Numbered from the stretch's first letter, positions 10,680 to 23,579 are shown. The stretch: 64,000 nucleotides of DNA from Megaleporinus macrocephalus (GCA_021613375.1 CM038704.1:3390905-3454904), one strand, 5' to 3'. The notes: generated by a model not told the origin, from the sequence alone. Translations and numbers: made by a program.

Positions 10680-13345
10680 ATGGTACGTATCACGATACAG
10701 GGGTTACAATTCAAAAAGAAAAAATAAAGTATCTATCTATCTATCTATCTATCAGCAAACAGGGAATAATATTCAATATATAATCAATATACTAGCCTTA
10801 CGCTGGTTGCTCACGTTGTAATGGAAGAACCTAATGATACTACAACACTGCTATCTGCTGGTCAGGGCCACTGTCTGCCACAAATATTTGTTTATAAACT
10901 ATTTATTAAAAATCAATATGTTTTTAAGAATTGATACAGTATCATAAAACATGATATTGTGATATTTAGAAGTGATCTTTTTTTACAGCCCTATCAGTCA
11001 GTCCTGGGATTGGAACCAGCAACCTTCTGGTTATATTTCATTATTTACATTATGTATTTATTGCAGTGCCTAAATTGTGTACAAATGTAAACAAAAATAG
11101 AATTAAAAGTTGTTTATCAGGGCAGTACAAGTCGGGTCAGACCAAGTTTTCAAGTTGTATAATAGAGCTGCAATGAAACAATTAATTATGTATGCAGTCC
11201 AAAAGATTCTCCATGTGTTTCAATGTCAACAAATGACAAAAACATGGCGAATGTAAACCAAACACATTCCATCAAATTCAAATCACAATAAAAGTAAGTA
11301 AGAGAAGGTGGTTGAAGGATATGCCAAGGGGGACCAAGAAGCAGAGCTAAGTGTTGGCAAGAACCTGCCAATATGGTACGTATCACGATACAGGGGTTAC
11401 AATTCAAAACATTGTGATACCATGACCAGGATAATATATAGTGGTTAATAAAATATAATTGTAATAAGAGTTATCACATTACAAAATTACACATCACCAT
11501 ATGCAGGTTTAATAATACTAACACTGCCATTGCAGCCTTACGCTACTTGTTTTTGCTGGAGTTTAAGGGAGTAATATTAAAGATATACTACAAAACTGAT
11601 ATCTAGTGGTTGTGGGTTTAAACACAAGACAGAATGACCCACTGTCTGCCACAAACACTTGATTGTAAACTAATTTGTTTAAACATCGGTGCATGTTTTT
11701 GAGAACTGATACAGTATCACACAATGACAATACTCATTTTTTCTATATTTTCTTAAACCTCTACCAGTCAGTCCTGGGATTTGAACCCGCGACCGTGTGG
11801 TTATGTTTTATTATTTACACTATTAATATGTTGCAGTGCCTAGATTACGCACAGTAAACAAAAGAATAGAAATAAAATTTGTTTATTGGAGTTTATTTGC
11901 TGAAAAAACACCAACATTGGAATACAAACCATGTGAATATAACAGGCAGCTGTTTAACATGTGCAAGTTTATTTATTTAACCATTTCCTGGCAACAACCA
12001 GGTAGTAATATTTGTCATCATCAAACATTCTTACAAGATATTGAGTCCTAATTTGAAAACAAGACATTATATGTACTTTCTTATTATGCACATTTTTGCA
12101 TTATATTTTAATAATATACAGAAAAGGGGAAAAAATAATTGTCATTAAAATAAATTGATTTGAATGATAGACACAGCTTAATTTATCAGTCTGAACTGTT
12201 CCCACTGAACTCGGTTTGAATTCAGATTTCACATTTAGGATTTCAATCAAACTATTGATTAAAAATCGATACGTGTTCTTGAGAATCTATACAGTATCAT
12301 GAACCATAATATCACGATATTTATTATTCTCAATATTTTACACCCCTACCAGTCAGTGCTGGAATTTGAACCAGATATCTTGTGATTATTTACACTATTT
12401 ATAAGCTGCAGTGCTTAAATTATGTACAATATCTTAAAAAAAGTAAAAGCATAGAATTAAAATGTGTTTACTGGGTCTGTATGAGTGTAGCATTAAAATA
12501 CAAACCATTTTAGTATAACAGGTGGTGGTGTAACCTGTGTCAGTTTATTGATTAAACCATTTCCTGTTGGCAGCCAGTTATTAATATTTGTTACCACACA
12601 TGGTTTGACTAATTTGAGGCTTCTGGAACCAAAATCTGGATCATCAAATTTTGTTAACATGTATCAAGTCCTTATTTAAAAATAAGATGTTCTTAGTTCT
12701 TTTTATTATGCTACCTTTTTTGCATTATATTTTAATGATATACAGTCTGAGCTGTTCCCACTATTTCTCATTCAGGTTTTTAATCAAGCTATTGATTATA
12801 TATTATCTATTGATTGACATTTTTGGGAATCAATACAGTATCACAAAACATATTTAATATTCTCAATATTTTCTTACACCCCTACGCATCAGTCCTGGGA
12901 TTTTTAACCAGCAACCTTGTGGTTATGTTTTATTATTTACACTATTTATATAAGGCAGTGCTTAAATTTAATTTTCTACAAAAGAATTAAATAAAAAATT
13001 GTTTACTGGGCCTGTATGAGTTTATTTGCTCAGAAACACACTAACACTAGAATACAAACCATGTTAGTATCACATGTAGTGGTTTAACTTGTCATAGTAC
13101 AAAGAATAGACACACCCATATGCCAACATTAGCAGTGCGCCCTTACTCTACTTGTTTAAGTTGGAGTGGAACAGCCTAATAGTAAAGATAGATTACAACA
13201 CTGACGTCTAGTGGTCAGGGCTTTAAACACAACACCAACTGGATCCTGTTAACTAAAAATCGATACTGTGTTTTTGGGAATCGATACAGTATCACAAACC
13301 GTAACATCACTATATTCAATATTTTCTCACACCCCTACCAAACAG
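10680..13345. repeat. Tandem array of long (about 0.55-0.8 kb) degenerate units
   Basis: Four to five units share an ordered set of blocks: TCTGCCACAAA, GATACAGTATCACA, CACCCCTACCAGTCAGTCCTGGGATT-like, TTATTATTTACACTATTTAT and TTTACTGGGCCTGTATGAG-like. Block repeats begin near 10870, 11640, 12260, 12830 and 13250. TGGTACGTATCACGATACAG occurs at about 10681 and 11375. Composition is AT-rich throughout, and no coding frame is preserved between units. Confidence 0.8.
10729..10755. repeat. (ATCT)n microsatellite
   Basis: Six ATCT units. Confidence 0.9.
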
Positions 13346-14400
13346 GCTCATCCTTCAGCATCTGCTCTGAAACTGAAACACAGGCCCACATCTGAGTCCT
13401 TTGGGCGTAAAGGGTCAGCCGAGGCCATGGTACCTTTAGAGCGGGCCTGTAACCGCTGTGTGGGATCAGACCTGCGAGGACACGCGCACAGCAGCCGTAT
13501 CATCCCACTCTCGCTTCTGCCTTGGGCTCCTGTGCCCTCAAAGGTAGGCGTTTGGACGGGGGGGAGGGTGAGAGGGGGGTAAACAGAGCAGCTCGTGCTT
13601 CACAGGGCACCGGGAAAGGGAGCGAAACAAACTAGATTAAAAGCGCCTCACTGCCACTCTCATGACACATGCCCTGTCCGGCTCTGCGCTGGGGACTCGG
13701 GCTCCTCGGCTGGCCTCGTTCATGCCTGGCTAAACCCCTCCTCGACCCCCCCTCCCCGCTGGAAAAGGCAGAGGCGGGAAGGACGGAGCGGCCTGCCACG
13801 CTGCATTAGCGTGTCATGCACAGGAGAAGTGTGGATGGGAGGAAAATAGAGAGCAGGCAAAAACAAAGGACAGATAAAAAAAGAGAGGTTCCAGCTCACT
13901 GATGGGAATCTAATATACTGTGGCAACCGGCTATTGGCTCACGGTGCTGTGGGGGCGTGGCTATGCAGAGCAGCCACGTGTGGAGGCTCTTCGTTAGTGC
14001 TGTGTTTCTGAGTTGCTGTGGTTCAGGTTAAGATACACTCGTGTTATTTGTGTTGATCCATGCAGTGATGCCGCACTGGTGTCAGAAGTGGGCTGGCACC
14101 TGTGCAGTGTGGCAAGGAGGGCGGTGAGGACTGTGGACCAAGCAGCAAGGCGAGGTTGAGCAGCAGAGCCTGAGAGGAGGGCGGCAAAAGCGGCAACACA
14201 CTGAGGACACCTGGATGGTGGCTCGCCACGAGGACCTATTGGTGGAGCAGCAGGGTGGTGTCGACCGTGGTCCTCCAGCAATGCAAGTGCCGGCAGTCTG
14301 GCTGCCCAGGGCTGAGAATTAAGGCTCCAGTGTACATGTGCAGCACCATTTAATCGTCCCTATTTTATGGCAACATCACAATAATAAACAGCACTTATCA
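13346..14400. other. GC-richer intronic island
   Basis: Non-repetitive, with higher GC than its surroundings. Frames on both strands are open only by composition. No domain recognised and no splice-phase continuity with the contactin exons. Confidence 0.45.
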
Positions 14401-14654
14401 AAGGGGAATTCCACTTGTTCAACCAAATTTTGATGTAAACGGTTGAGAAAAACTGAATAGTGGTGGTAAATGGAACCAGACACCCATCTCTAAGAGCTCT
14501 CACATAGAAAGGGTACTACATGAAGTGGTTATGAATATGCTGCTGGATGTTATTTTATAATAAATAATTGATCTTTTCAAGATAAAAAAGTGCATTTGTT
14601 CAGCTGTATTACTATTTTACCATCATCAACACAATATACCACAATATAAACACT

Positions 14655-14998
14655 TGTAGGTTCACTGGTGGTAAATATCCATCCATCAATTATCTTCCAC
14701 TGTATCCCGCTAATCAGGGTCACGGAGGGGCTGGAGCCAATCCCAGCATCGGGTGAATCGGGTGAAAGTGGGGTACACTATGGACAGGTCGCCAGTCCAT
14801 CACATGCCAACACACACTCACACACACTCACACCTACAGTCAGTTTAGAGTGAGGATCCTAACATGCATGTGTTTGGACTGTGGGAGGAAACCGGAGAAC
14901 CCGGAGGAACCCACTCAAACACGGAGAGAACATACACACTCCACACAGAACCACCTGGATCGGAAATCAAACCCAGATCATCTTACTGTGAGGAGACA
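14655..14998. repeat. Interspersed teleost repeat (GGACTGTGGGAGGAAACC family), forward copy
   Basis: Contains CCATCAATTATCTTCCACTG, AGGGTCACGGAGGGGCTGGA, CATGTGTTTGGACTGTGGG, GGAGGAAACCGGAGAACCCG, and the 3' end ACAGTGCTGACCACTACACC. This family is extremely common in fish genomes. I do not assign it to a named class. Related fragments lie at 37520-37755 (reverse), 43277-43310 and 59170-59260. Confidence 0.85.
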
Positions 14999-16745
14999 GT
15001 GCTGACCACTACACCACCATACTGACCACTACACCACCATACTAACCACTACACCACCATACTAACCACTACACCACCATACTAACCACTACACCACCAT
15101 ACTGACCAATACACCACCATACTAACCACTACACCACCATACTAACCACTACACCACCATACTGACCACTACACCACTATACTAACCACTACACCACCCT
15201 ACTAACCACTACATCACCATACTAACCACTACACCACCATAATAACCACTACATCACCATACTAACCACTACACCACCGTGCTGACCACTACACCACCGT
15301 ACTAACCACTACACCACCGTACTAACCACTACACCACCATACTAACCACTACATCACCATACTGACCACTACACCACCGTACTAACCACTACACCACCAT
15401 ACTAACCACTACACCACCATACTAACCACTACACCACCATACTGACCACTACACCACCATACTGACCACTACACCACCGTACTGACCACTACACCACCAT
15501 ACTAACCACTACACACCGTACTAACCACTACACCACCATACTAACCACTACACCACCATACTAACCACTACACCACCATACTAACCACTACACCACCGTA
15601 CTAACCACGACACCACCGTACTGACCACTACACCACCGTACTAACCACTACACTACCGTACTAACCACTACACCACCGTACTAACCACTACACCACCGTA
15701 CTAACCACTACACCACCGTACTAACCACTACACCACCGTACTAACCACTACACCATACTAACCACTACACCACCGTACTAACCACTACACCACCATACTA
15801 ACCACTACATCACCATACTGACCACTACACCACCGTACTAACCACTACACCACCATACTAACCACTACACCACCGTACTAACCACTACACCACCATACTA
15901 ACCACTACATCACCATACTAACCACCACACCACCGTACTAACCACTACACCACCATACTAACCACTACACCACCGTACTAACCACGACACCACCGTACTG
16001 ACCACTACACCACCATACTAACCACTACACTACCGTACTAACCACTACACCACCGTACTAACCACTACACTACCGTACTAACCACTACACCACCATACTA
16101 ACCACTACACCACCGTACTAACCACTACACCATACTAACCACTACACCACCGTACTAACCACTACACCACCATACTAACCACTACACCACCATACTAACC
16201 ACTACACTACCGTACTAACCACTACACCACCGTACTAACCACTACACTACCGTACTAACCACTACACCACCGTACTAACCACTACACTACCGTACTAACC
16301 ACTACACCACCGTACTAACCACTACACTACCGTACTAACCACTACACCACCATACTAACCACTACACCACCATACTAACCACTACACCACCGTACTGACC
16401 ACTACACCACCATACTAACCACCACACCACCGTACTAACCACTACACCACCGTACTAACCACTACACCACCGTACTAACCACTACACCACCATACTAACC
16501 ACTACACCACCCTACTAACCACTACACCACCATACTAACCACCACACCACCGTACTAACCACTACACCGCCGTACTTACCACTACACCGCCGTACTGACC
16601 ACTACACCACCATACTGACCACTACACCGCCATACTGACCACTACACCACCATACTAACCACTACACCACCGTACTGACCACTACACCACCGTACTAACC
16701 ACTACACCACCATACTAACCACTACACCACCGTGCTGACCTCTAC
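14999..16745. repeat. 20-bp VNTR, ACTAACCACTACACCACCAT, about 87 units
   Basis: Near-perfect 20-bp periodicity with a few 14-18 bp short units (for example near 15514 and 15750). Variants are ACTGACC, CACCGT and CACTACC. The first unit is continuous with the 3' end of the preceding interspersed repeat. Confidence 0.97.
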
Positions 16746-17860
16746 ATCTATATTTGCTCTGTAGACATTGTGACCCCTGGTTCACATCACCACCACCACT
16801 GTAATGACTTCCTTTACATCTTAAGAACCACAGAGATGTGTGTGTATCTTCTCTAAGCTCCAGAAACGTGTGACGAAAGTTTGGAGGTTAAGGAGTTCTG
16901 ACATTTTTCTGTAAACGTGTGCGGCGCTCCTGTCACTCATCCCGTATCCCCCGAGAAGATGCCTGCGGAAGCTGAGCTCCGGACGCGCCGCAGCCAAAAG
17001 CCATTCGTTCTGATTAAGCCAGCCACCAAAATACTGACTGGCCATCCCTGACTCGGAGCTAAGCTAGGCTAATGAGCAGCGCCAGCACTCATCAACTGCA
17101 CAGAAAGTCAAGAGGAAGAAAAAAAACCCAAAATGTCCCACCCGGGACCACCTTCGCTCTTACATAGCAGCTTTAAACAAGAGGACGAGGAGCTGAGAAG
17201 ATCATCCAGAGAGCCGTTACAAAGCTGGGTTCTCTGCAGCCAGCCAGCGTTTGAGACGAGTCTTCTCCTACAGCACGTCTGCAGCCCGGCTTCAAGGAAA
17301 CGAGGCGACAGCAAAGGCCACAAACGTGGCCCGAGTCTGCGAATGACAACGGGCGCTTCAAGGTCGCGGTTCTTCAGGCTTCAGAAGCTACGGAGTGCAG
17401 CGAGACGCTCTCGGCGCTTCTGCTTAAAGGCAAGAAAAATAATGCACGCCGCCAAATCCAATATAATAAACAGGTCAATACAGCAACACGTCTGACCACT
17501 TCCCGTTTCTATTAGCAAGCGAAAGGGCAGCTGTGGCCTTTTACTTTCCCCTGAAAAGCCTTCCAGCAATAAAGGACGCTCCTTCGGTTAAAAGCAAGAG
17601 GTTATGTTTTTTGGAACGTTCAGGTCTTCACTGGGATGCACAAGCATTCAAACACCAATAATAATACGAGGCCAAGGTTTATTCCAGCCAGCTGCATACA
17701 TTCATTCTAAAATTATAGCTCTCTATAACATCAGAGGTTTAAATTCTTTATCAGTAACATTTTCCATGAATTCTGTATTTATAATGCATTATAAATGCAT
17801 GCATAAGGCGCCATAAGCCTGTTATAATCACCTCTAAGTAGTTATAGTGACAAGCAAGAC
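16746..17860. other. Non-repetitive intronic region
   Basis: Balanced composition from 16800 to 17590. From about 17600 to 17850 there is an AT-rich dispersed repeat fragment (TAATGCATTATAAATGCATG). No gene recognised. Confidence 0.45.
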
Positions 17861-17862
17861 AC

Positions 17863-17865
<3 letters not shown>

Positions 17866-17943
<78 letters not shown>

Positions 17944-17972
17944 TATATTTATTTATATATTTATATATATAT
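17866..17972. repeat. (TA)n microsatellite with TTTA interruptions
   Basis: About 70 bp of uninterrupted TA, then ATATTTATTTATAT. Confidence 0.97.
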
Positions 17973-17976
17973 ACAT

Positions 17977-18213
17977 CAGCAGATCTGATTAGAACAGATG
18001 TAAATAATCATACATACAATACAAAGTAACATGAATATGTTATTGTGAGAGAAGTAGATCAGATCTTGATCCAGTTTGAAGAACAAAGTTAGGTTCCAGA
18101 TTTCTCCTGGACGCCCCAGACATTGTATGAATGTGTTCAGTTCCTTCAGCAGCAAATCTTGATTTATCTTAATGAAGTACTGAGCAGTCAAAGCAGGTAT
18201 TAGATAAGAACTG
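17977..18213. repeat. Dispersed repeat, copy without insertion
   Basis: CAGATCTGATTAGAACAGATG through TATTAGATAAGAACTG. It matches 37911-38065 joined to 38693-38780 and so preserves the empty site for the element at 38066-38692. Confidence 0.88.
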
Positions 18214-18364
18214 TAAACGTCTGTACTGTGTCAATATGATCACTTTCTTTGGCGAGATTTATTTTTTGTCTTCATCAAGTTAAAGTGACACATGAAGCAA
18301 AAATCAAACTGTATTAAATAATTAATTCTATTTAATTAAGTGAATTAATGATATTTAATTTCTC

Positions 18365-18560
18365 TGCACACACAGGAACTTGACCTTTGCATTTAACCCA
18401 TCTGTGCAGTGAAACATCCACATATACACACACTACTGAACACACACACACACTAGGGACAGTGAAACACACACATACACACACACTACTGAGCACACAC
18501 ACACTGGGGGGCAGAGAAAAGCCTACGAACACACACACACACTAGGGGCAGTGAAACACT

Positions 18561-18604
<44 letters not shown>

Positions 18605-18620
18605 GGGGCAGTGAAACACC

Positions 18621-18651
<31 letters not shown>

Positions 18652-18670
18652 TAGGGGGCAGTGAAACACC

Positions 18671-18701
<31 letters not shown>

Positions 18702-18886
18702 ACACATACACACTAGGGGGCAGTGAAACACCCTCATACAAATACACACACTAGTGAACACACATACTAGGGGGCAGTGAAACACCCACATACACACACT
18801 AGTGACCACACATTCTAGGGGGCAGTGAAACACCCACATACAAACACACACTAGTAAACACACATACTAGGGGCCAGTGAAACACT

Positions 18887-18927
<41 letters not shown>

Positions 18928-19065
18928 ACTAGTGAACAAACACACTTGGCCGGAGGGATGGGCAGTCCTATCCACAGTACCCGGGGAGCAGTTGGGGGTT
19001 AGGTCTTGCTCAGGGGCACTTCAGTCACATCCTGTCAGTTCAGGAGATTGAACCAGCAACCTTCC
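18365..19065. repeat. Short dispersed element with an expanded CA-rich core
   Basis: The left arm (TGACCTTTGCATTTAACCCA, CTGTGCAGTGAAAC) and right arm (GATGGGCAGTCCTATCCACA, GGGGAGCAGTTGGGGGTTAGG, CAGTTCAGGAGATTGAACCA) are parts of a very common fish repeat. Between them, units of CACACTAGGGGGCAGTGAAA plus (CA)n are repeated about nine times. Confidence 0.85.
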
Positions 19066-20150
19066 GAATTTAATGTTCATTTAAAATTAGGACATTTAAT
19101 TAAAAATAACTTTATTTCTAATAAAAATTAATAATAATAATAATCTCAAAATCATTATCATTTAAAATTCAACTCATCATCGCTGAACAAACCCAAAAAG
19201 CCTTAAACCCACAGCCCCCCGAACGCCTTCCAGCACCCTGAATACCACACTCTCTCACTCCAGGCTTTCCAGCACTGCACTTTTGCACTTTCGCGAGCTG
19301 CAAAGTTTTCTTGCGGCTGAGAATGCAAAGCAGCCGGCGACAACGTGTCCAACTAAGCGCTCTCCGTTGCATTTTAAACATGATAAACGCGCTATCGATC
19401 GCTCGCTCGGAGCAGGGAATGCATTCTGCTGAGAAATATATTGCTTTCCAATTGGGTTGAGACTCCAATTCGGGGAGTATATTTCCATTTGCCAGCAGAT
19501 TTGAGTCTAATTGAAAACAAAATGATTCAAATGAAACAATAAACGGAGGCCAGGCAGGTGAGGAGGCCGAGAGCTTCATTTGCGGGAATCCATTCCGATG
19601 GGTTTCTTTAGGTGGTCCGCGGCTTACCGGCACGAAAGCACGGACACAGTAATTACTTTTGCTTCTAAACACCGTGCGGACCGCTGGCTACACAACTGAC
19701 AGTCTAGCTCACGTCTTGCTGCCGCGGTCAGCCAAGCGCGAGCTCCTTAAAGAGTGGAAATATGAAAATGTCAGGATTTCTCCACTCCAAGCTGAGCTCC
19801 GTGTCCTCTAACTAGACAAATGATTAATCACAGATTAATTATCTCTGCAAAGCTTAATTGCCGGCATATGAAACAAATCCCACGTCTTCTCTTTCCTGAC
19901 GTCTCATCTGTTGCCGTAATTGTCGCGATCTCGGAACCAAATGAATGTCTCACGCTGATAGTCCTTCTTTCATCGCAGCTCCTCTTTAATTACCCGTGCC
20001 TGAATAACACTGCCAGGTTTGGAGCTGCGTCAGCTGCCCAGTGAGACGCGGAACACGTTTAGAGCACAACAGCTGGGGCTCAGCAAGCGAGGGCTCCCGT
20101 TGTCTCAACCCTGGTCAGCCAATTCCGAGCTCATACGTGGGCTCCAGCAT
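19066..20150. other. Non-repetitive intronic region, candidate conserved element
   Basis: Clean unique sequence. The 19800-20040 part has an enhancer-like texture with several TTAATT/ATTAAT homeodomain-type cores (GATTAATCACAGATTAATTA). A 167-codon frame at 19169-19672 (minus) has no recognisable domain and I do not call it a gene. Confidence 0.4.
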
Positions 20151-20154
20151 GTTA

Positions 20155-21085
20155 ACCACAGAGGAGGTACCATTAGGGAGGTGGGTCATTCTCAGCACTG
20201 CAGAGACACTGAAATGGTGGTGTGAGTGGATCAGACACAGCAGTGCTGCTGCTGGAGTGTTTAAACACTGTGTCCACTCACTGTCCACTCTATTAGACAC
20301 TCCTACTACTTGCTGGTCCACCTTGTGTTCCTTTATACTGTTAACCCGTAATTAGTTTCTGTGTAAAGAGTTTGTGTGCAAAAGTTTTATTTCATTACTT
20401 AGTTTGTTCTACTATTTTGAGAGAATAACTGAGTACGATAATAATTTTAAGTTGAACTTAAAACATCAGGTTTTAGTTTGGACCACACCCCTGTAGCACC
20501 TTGCCAGATTCTCATTGGTCAGTTCAGTAAAGACTAGTTTGAGTTGTTTAGTGGAGCTTGTAAAGGTTTTGAAGTCTTTTTCTATTTTCACTGTGAGATT
20601 TGGTGTTTTCTGAGTTTAACTTCTTTTCCTCGGACAGAAACTCTGTAGTGCTGGGATTTCTCTACAGTGGACATTTTCTCCATTGTTTTCTTTTCTTGAA
20701 GAACTACAGAGGACTACAATTAACCAAGCCGCCATCTTCCCTCTCTTTTTCACATTCTGGAACTTGGTAAGTTGTTTTCCGTGTTCAAGTGGTGTAAAAC
20801 TGTTGTTCTGCAGTTGATGCTGATCTAAAGTTAGAAAATGTAATTTACTGTGTTTTTATCATTTCAATGTGTAAACTGCATCCACCTCCTTAATAGTATC
20901 TGCTCTGTGGTGGTCCTGTGGGGGTCCTGATCATTAAAGAACACAGTAATAAAGTATACAGAGAATCAGCTGAACTACAGTCTGTAAGTGGAGCTCCTGG
21001 ATGGTCAGTGGAGCTGATACAGTGGACAGTGAGTGGAGGTCCTGTATGGTCAGTGGAGCTGATACAGTGGACAGTGAGTGGAGAT
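20155..21085. mobile_element. Foldback MITE copy interrupted by about 550 bp
   Basis: The internal part (GTCATTCTCAGCACTGCAGA, GTGAGTGGATCAGACACAGC, ACTGTGTCCACTCACTGTCC) ends near 20345. The right arm (GTGGTGGTCCTGTGGGGGTC, CTGATCATTAAAGAACA) resumes near 20900. The intact order is seen at 40910-41290. The interrupting sequence at 20345-20890 is not recognised. The tail duplicates a roughly 50-bp unit (TGGTCAGTGGAGCTGATACA). Confidence 0.75.
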
Positions 21086-21119
21086 ATGAGGAGGTTTTGT
21101 GGATGGGCGGAGCTAAACA

Positions 21120-21438
21120 GCTGCAGGTTGAATACTAGGGTGCAGGGAAACACCCACATACACACACACACACTAGCAAACACACACACACACACACTGG
21201 TAAACACACACTAGGGGGCAGTGAAACATCCACATACACAAACCCACACACCCCACACACATACTAGCAAACACACAATAGGGGGCAGTGAAACACCCAC
21301 ATACAAACACACACTCACTAGTTAACACACACAAACCCACACAGTAGGGCGGCAGTGAAACACCCGTATACATACACAAACACTAGCAAACACACACACA
21401 CACACACACAAACACACACTAGGGTCAGTGAAACACCC

Positions 21439-21478
<40 letters not shown>

Positions 21479-21755
21479 GGGCAGTGAAACACCCACATAC
21501 ACACACACTAGCAAACACACACTAGGGGGCAATGAAACACCCACATACAAAAACACACACTAGAGAACACACACACACTAGGGGGCAGTGAGAACTCTTG
21601 CCCAGACTGGTGGGCAGTCCTATCCACAGCACCCAGGGAGCAGTTGGTGGGTTAGGTGTCTCGTTTAAGGGCACTCCAGTCACTTCCTGTTGGTTCAGGC
21701 AATCAAACCATCTGGTCACAAGGCTGGTTCCTTGACCTCCAGCCCACAGCTGCCC
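21120..21755. repeat. Second short dispersed element with an expanded CA-rich core
   Basis: Same family as 18365-19065. Units of CACACTAGGGGGCAGTGAAA with (CA)n are repeated about eight times, then the right arm GGTGGGCAGTCCTATCCACA, AGCAGTTGGTGGGTTAGGTG. It ends about 70 bp from the contactin exon at 21825. Confidence 0.85.
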
Positions 21756-21824
21756 CAGATAAAGATGATGAGGAGATAATACTCCATCTCCAGGTACTGT
21801 GTGTGCAATAAAGCCCAGTCTTAC

Positions 21825-21920
21825 CTCCAGAGTGCAACGGGGTTCCGCATAACAGGACGACTCCTTGGCCCTCCCTCACGTTCACAGCGCTTCTGGGCTG
21901 CGTTTTGAAGTTGTCTAGAT
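21825..21920 (-). CDS. cntn3: Contactin exon: Ig1-Ig2 linker and first half of Ig2
   Basis: 96-nt exon with 31 whole codons. The acceptor is TTGTTTTGCAG and the donor GGAG/GTAAGA. It encodes [20 protein letters not shown], then [11 protein letters not shown] with the first Ig2 cysteine. Contactins carry nearly the same linker (L-x-N-F-K-T-x-x-R-S-x-V-x-V-R-E-G-Q-G) at the tightly apposed Ig1-Ig2 horseshoe hinge. It begins by completing Tyr (T/AT) and ends with the first base of Glu (G/AG). It lies only about 75 bp from the edge of a dispersed repeat that carries a CA-rich array. Confidence 0.92.
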
Positions 21921-22350
21921 CTGCAAAACAACGAAGGCAAATATCAGACGCTGCAGTCGTCAGATATCAAACACGTCGCAGGCAGAGCACCATCATTTGG
22001 GAGGCAGCGGTGGCGACAGCAATAATACCAGAGCGCTGGAGCCAGGTCCCCTCTCTAGCGCCTGTGAGTCACCCTCTATCTGACGGCTGATTGCTGCTTT
22101 TGTAATGCGAAATGGACTTCGGCATATGGTGGGCGTGTCAGAGCGCGGCCCACCGTGCCGACCGCAGGATTAGCTCTTGAGGGAAAGCGGGAGCGAGGGA
22201 CGGATAAAGCTGACGGAGGCAGCGGATGCACAGAACCTCGACGCCAGAGAGACACACCAGCATTATTATCAAATAAGCCCTAATCTCTGCACTCGGAAAG
22301 CTTTATCCTTCCTGTCAACGAGGTTCCGCACTGTTCACCACCTTCAAATT
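21921..22350. other. Intronic sequence upstream of the Ig2 first-half exon
   Basis: No repeat or coding signal recognised apart from the polypyrimidine tract and acceptor at 21921-21930. Confidence 0.5.
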
Positions 22351-22354
22351 AACG

Positions 22355-22357
<3 letters not shown>

Positions 22358-22428
<71 letters not shown>

Positions 22429-22432
22429 GAGA
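22358..22432. repeat. (GA)n microsatellite
   Basis: About 75 bp of GA with one GC interruption. Confidence 0.95.
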
Positions 22433-22971
22433 GCTGGCAGTCCGAGTAGGTGGTTATGGCTAAAGAAAGACATTCTCATATACCTCATTTATTTCATTTC
22501 CAGTCAAAAAGGCCATTAAGTACACGCTACTCATCTTTCAGGAGATATTTATCAGGAGGAGATCAGATATTAGCTAATCCTCTTGCGTAAGGAAGGAGAA
22601 AGACGACAAGAGTGGAGCTCAAGAACCGATTGAAAGCTACAGAGATTCCTAACAACCACCTGGAAGTCACTGCAAAGTGACCCATCAACGCTAACCCCAT
22701 CAGCACAGGGGAAATCAGATCTGAGAACATCCACAGGTGTTTCTGTCCATCCTTTCACTGTGAGAAGACACCTCAGTGCTATGGGGGTCTGTAAGGACGT
22801 GTAGCTGTTCACGAAGCTCCTCGCTGAGAAAAGGAGATACAGACCCATCAAACAAAGAAGCTGCTGCTGCTGATCCCAGAACAATGGACTGACCACCCCA
22901 GAGTCCAGAACCTCAACACCACTGAACTGCTGAAACTGAATCTCCTGACGCAACAAAACAGCAGCGCTGAA

Positions 22972-23182
22972 TAGGGCTGGGCGATATGAGAAAAATCTTA
23001 TCACGATCTTATCTCGATATCGATATATATCACAATATAAATCAAATCACTATTTCCTTTTTACTTTAAGTGAGAAGTGAAGATATCAAAATTTATTTTT
23101 TTTCTTAAATGTTTTTTTTATTCTCTGATTTATTTTCAGACAAATAGACAAATGTACTAAAGAACATTTTCACAACTCTATA

Positions 23183-23222
<40 letters not shown>

Positions 23223-23547
23223 TTTTCTCTTATTTTCTCTTATTTTATTCTCTCTAATCGACTGTGACGCCTGCAGTAACTTATTACTAGTACGTGGGTT
23301 AAGCTGCCGCTACATCTACACTCTGTGCTGTTTGTGCTTCAACCAAACATGAAATGGCTGGAACTCTAGTTCAGCCACCTGATTGGTTTGGGGTGGCGCT
23401 ATTCTCATTCTAATTGGCTGTTTGTGTTGTCTCTCAAAACATGGACGGAACTTAATTCTATCGGACTTTATCAACTACGTCTAATAGTTCTATTGAGGAA
23501 ATGTTAATTCACAATAATTATCGTTATCGTTTTATCGTCCAGCCCTA
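22972..23547. mobile_element. hAT-type MITE with terminal inverted repeats and 8-bp target duplication
   Basis: Begins TAGGGCTGGGCGATA and ends TATCGTCCAGCCCTA. Flanked by GCGCTGAA (22964-22971) and GCACTGAA (23548-23555), an 8-bp duplication with one mismatch, as expected for hAT transposition. The interior is AT-rich with no transposase, so it is non-autonomous. It contains a (CA)n(TA)n tract at 23184-23222. Confidence 0.87.
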
Positions 23548-23579
23548 GCACTGAACAAAACTGTGTGTATCAATCAGCA

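Noticed and set aside
19169..19672. 167-codon minus-strand frame on the same strand as contactin
   Set aside because: No Ig or fibronectin features, no suitable acceptor and donor phases, and contactin continuity does not need it.
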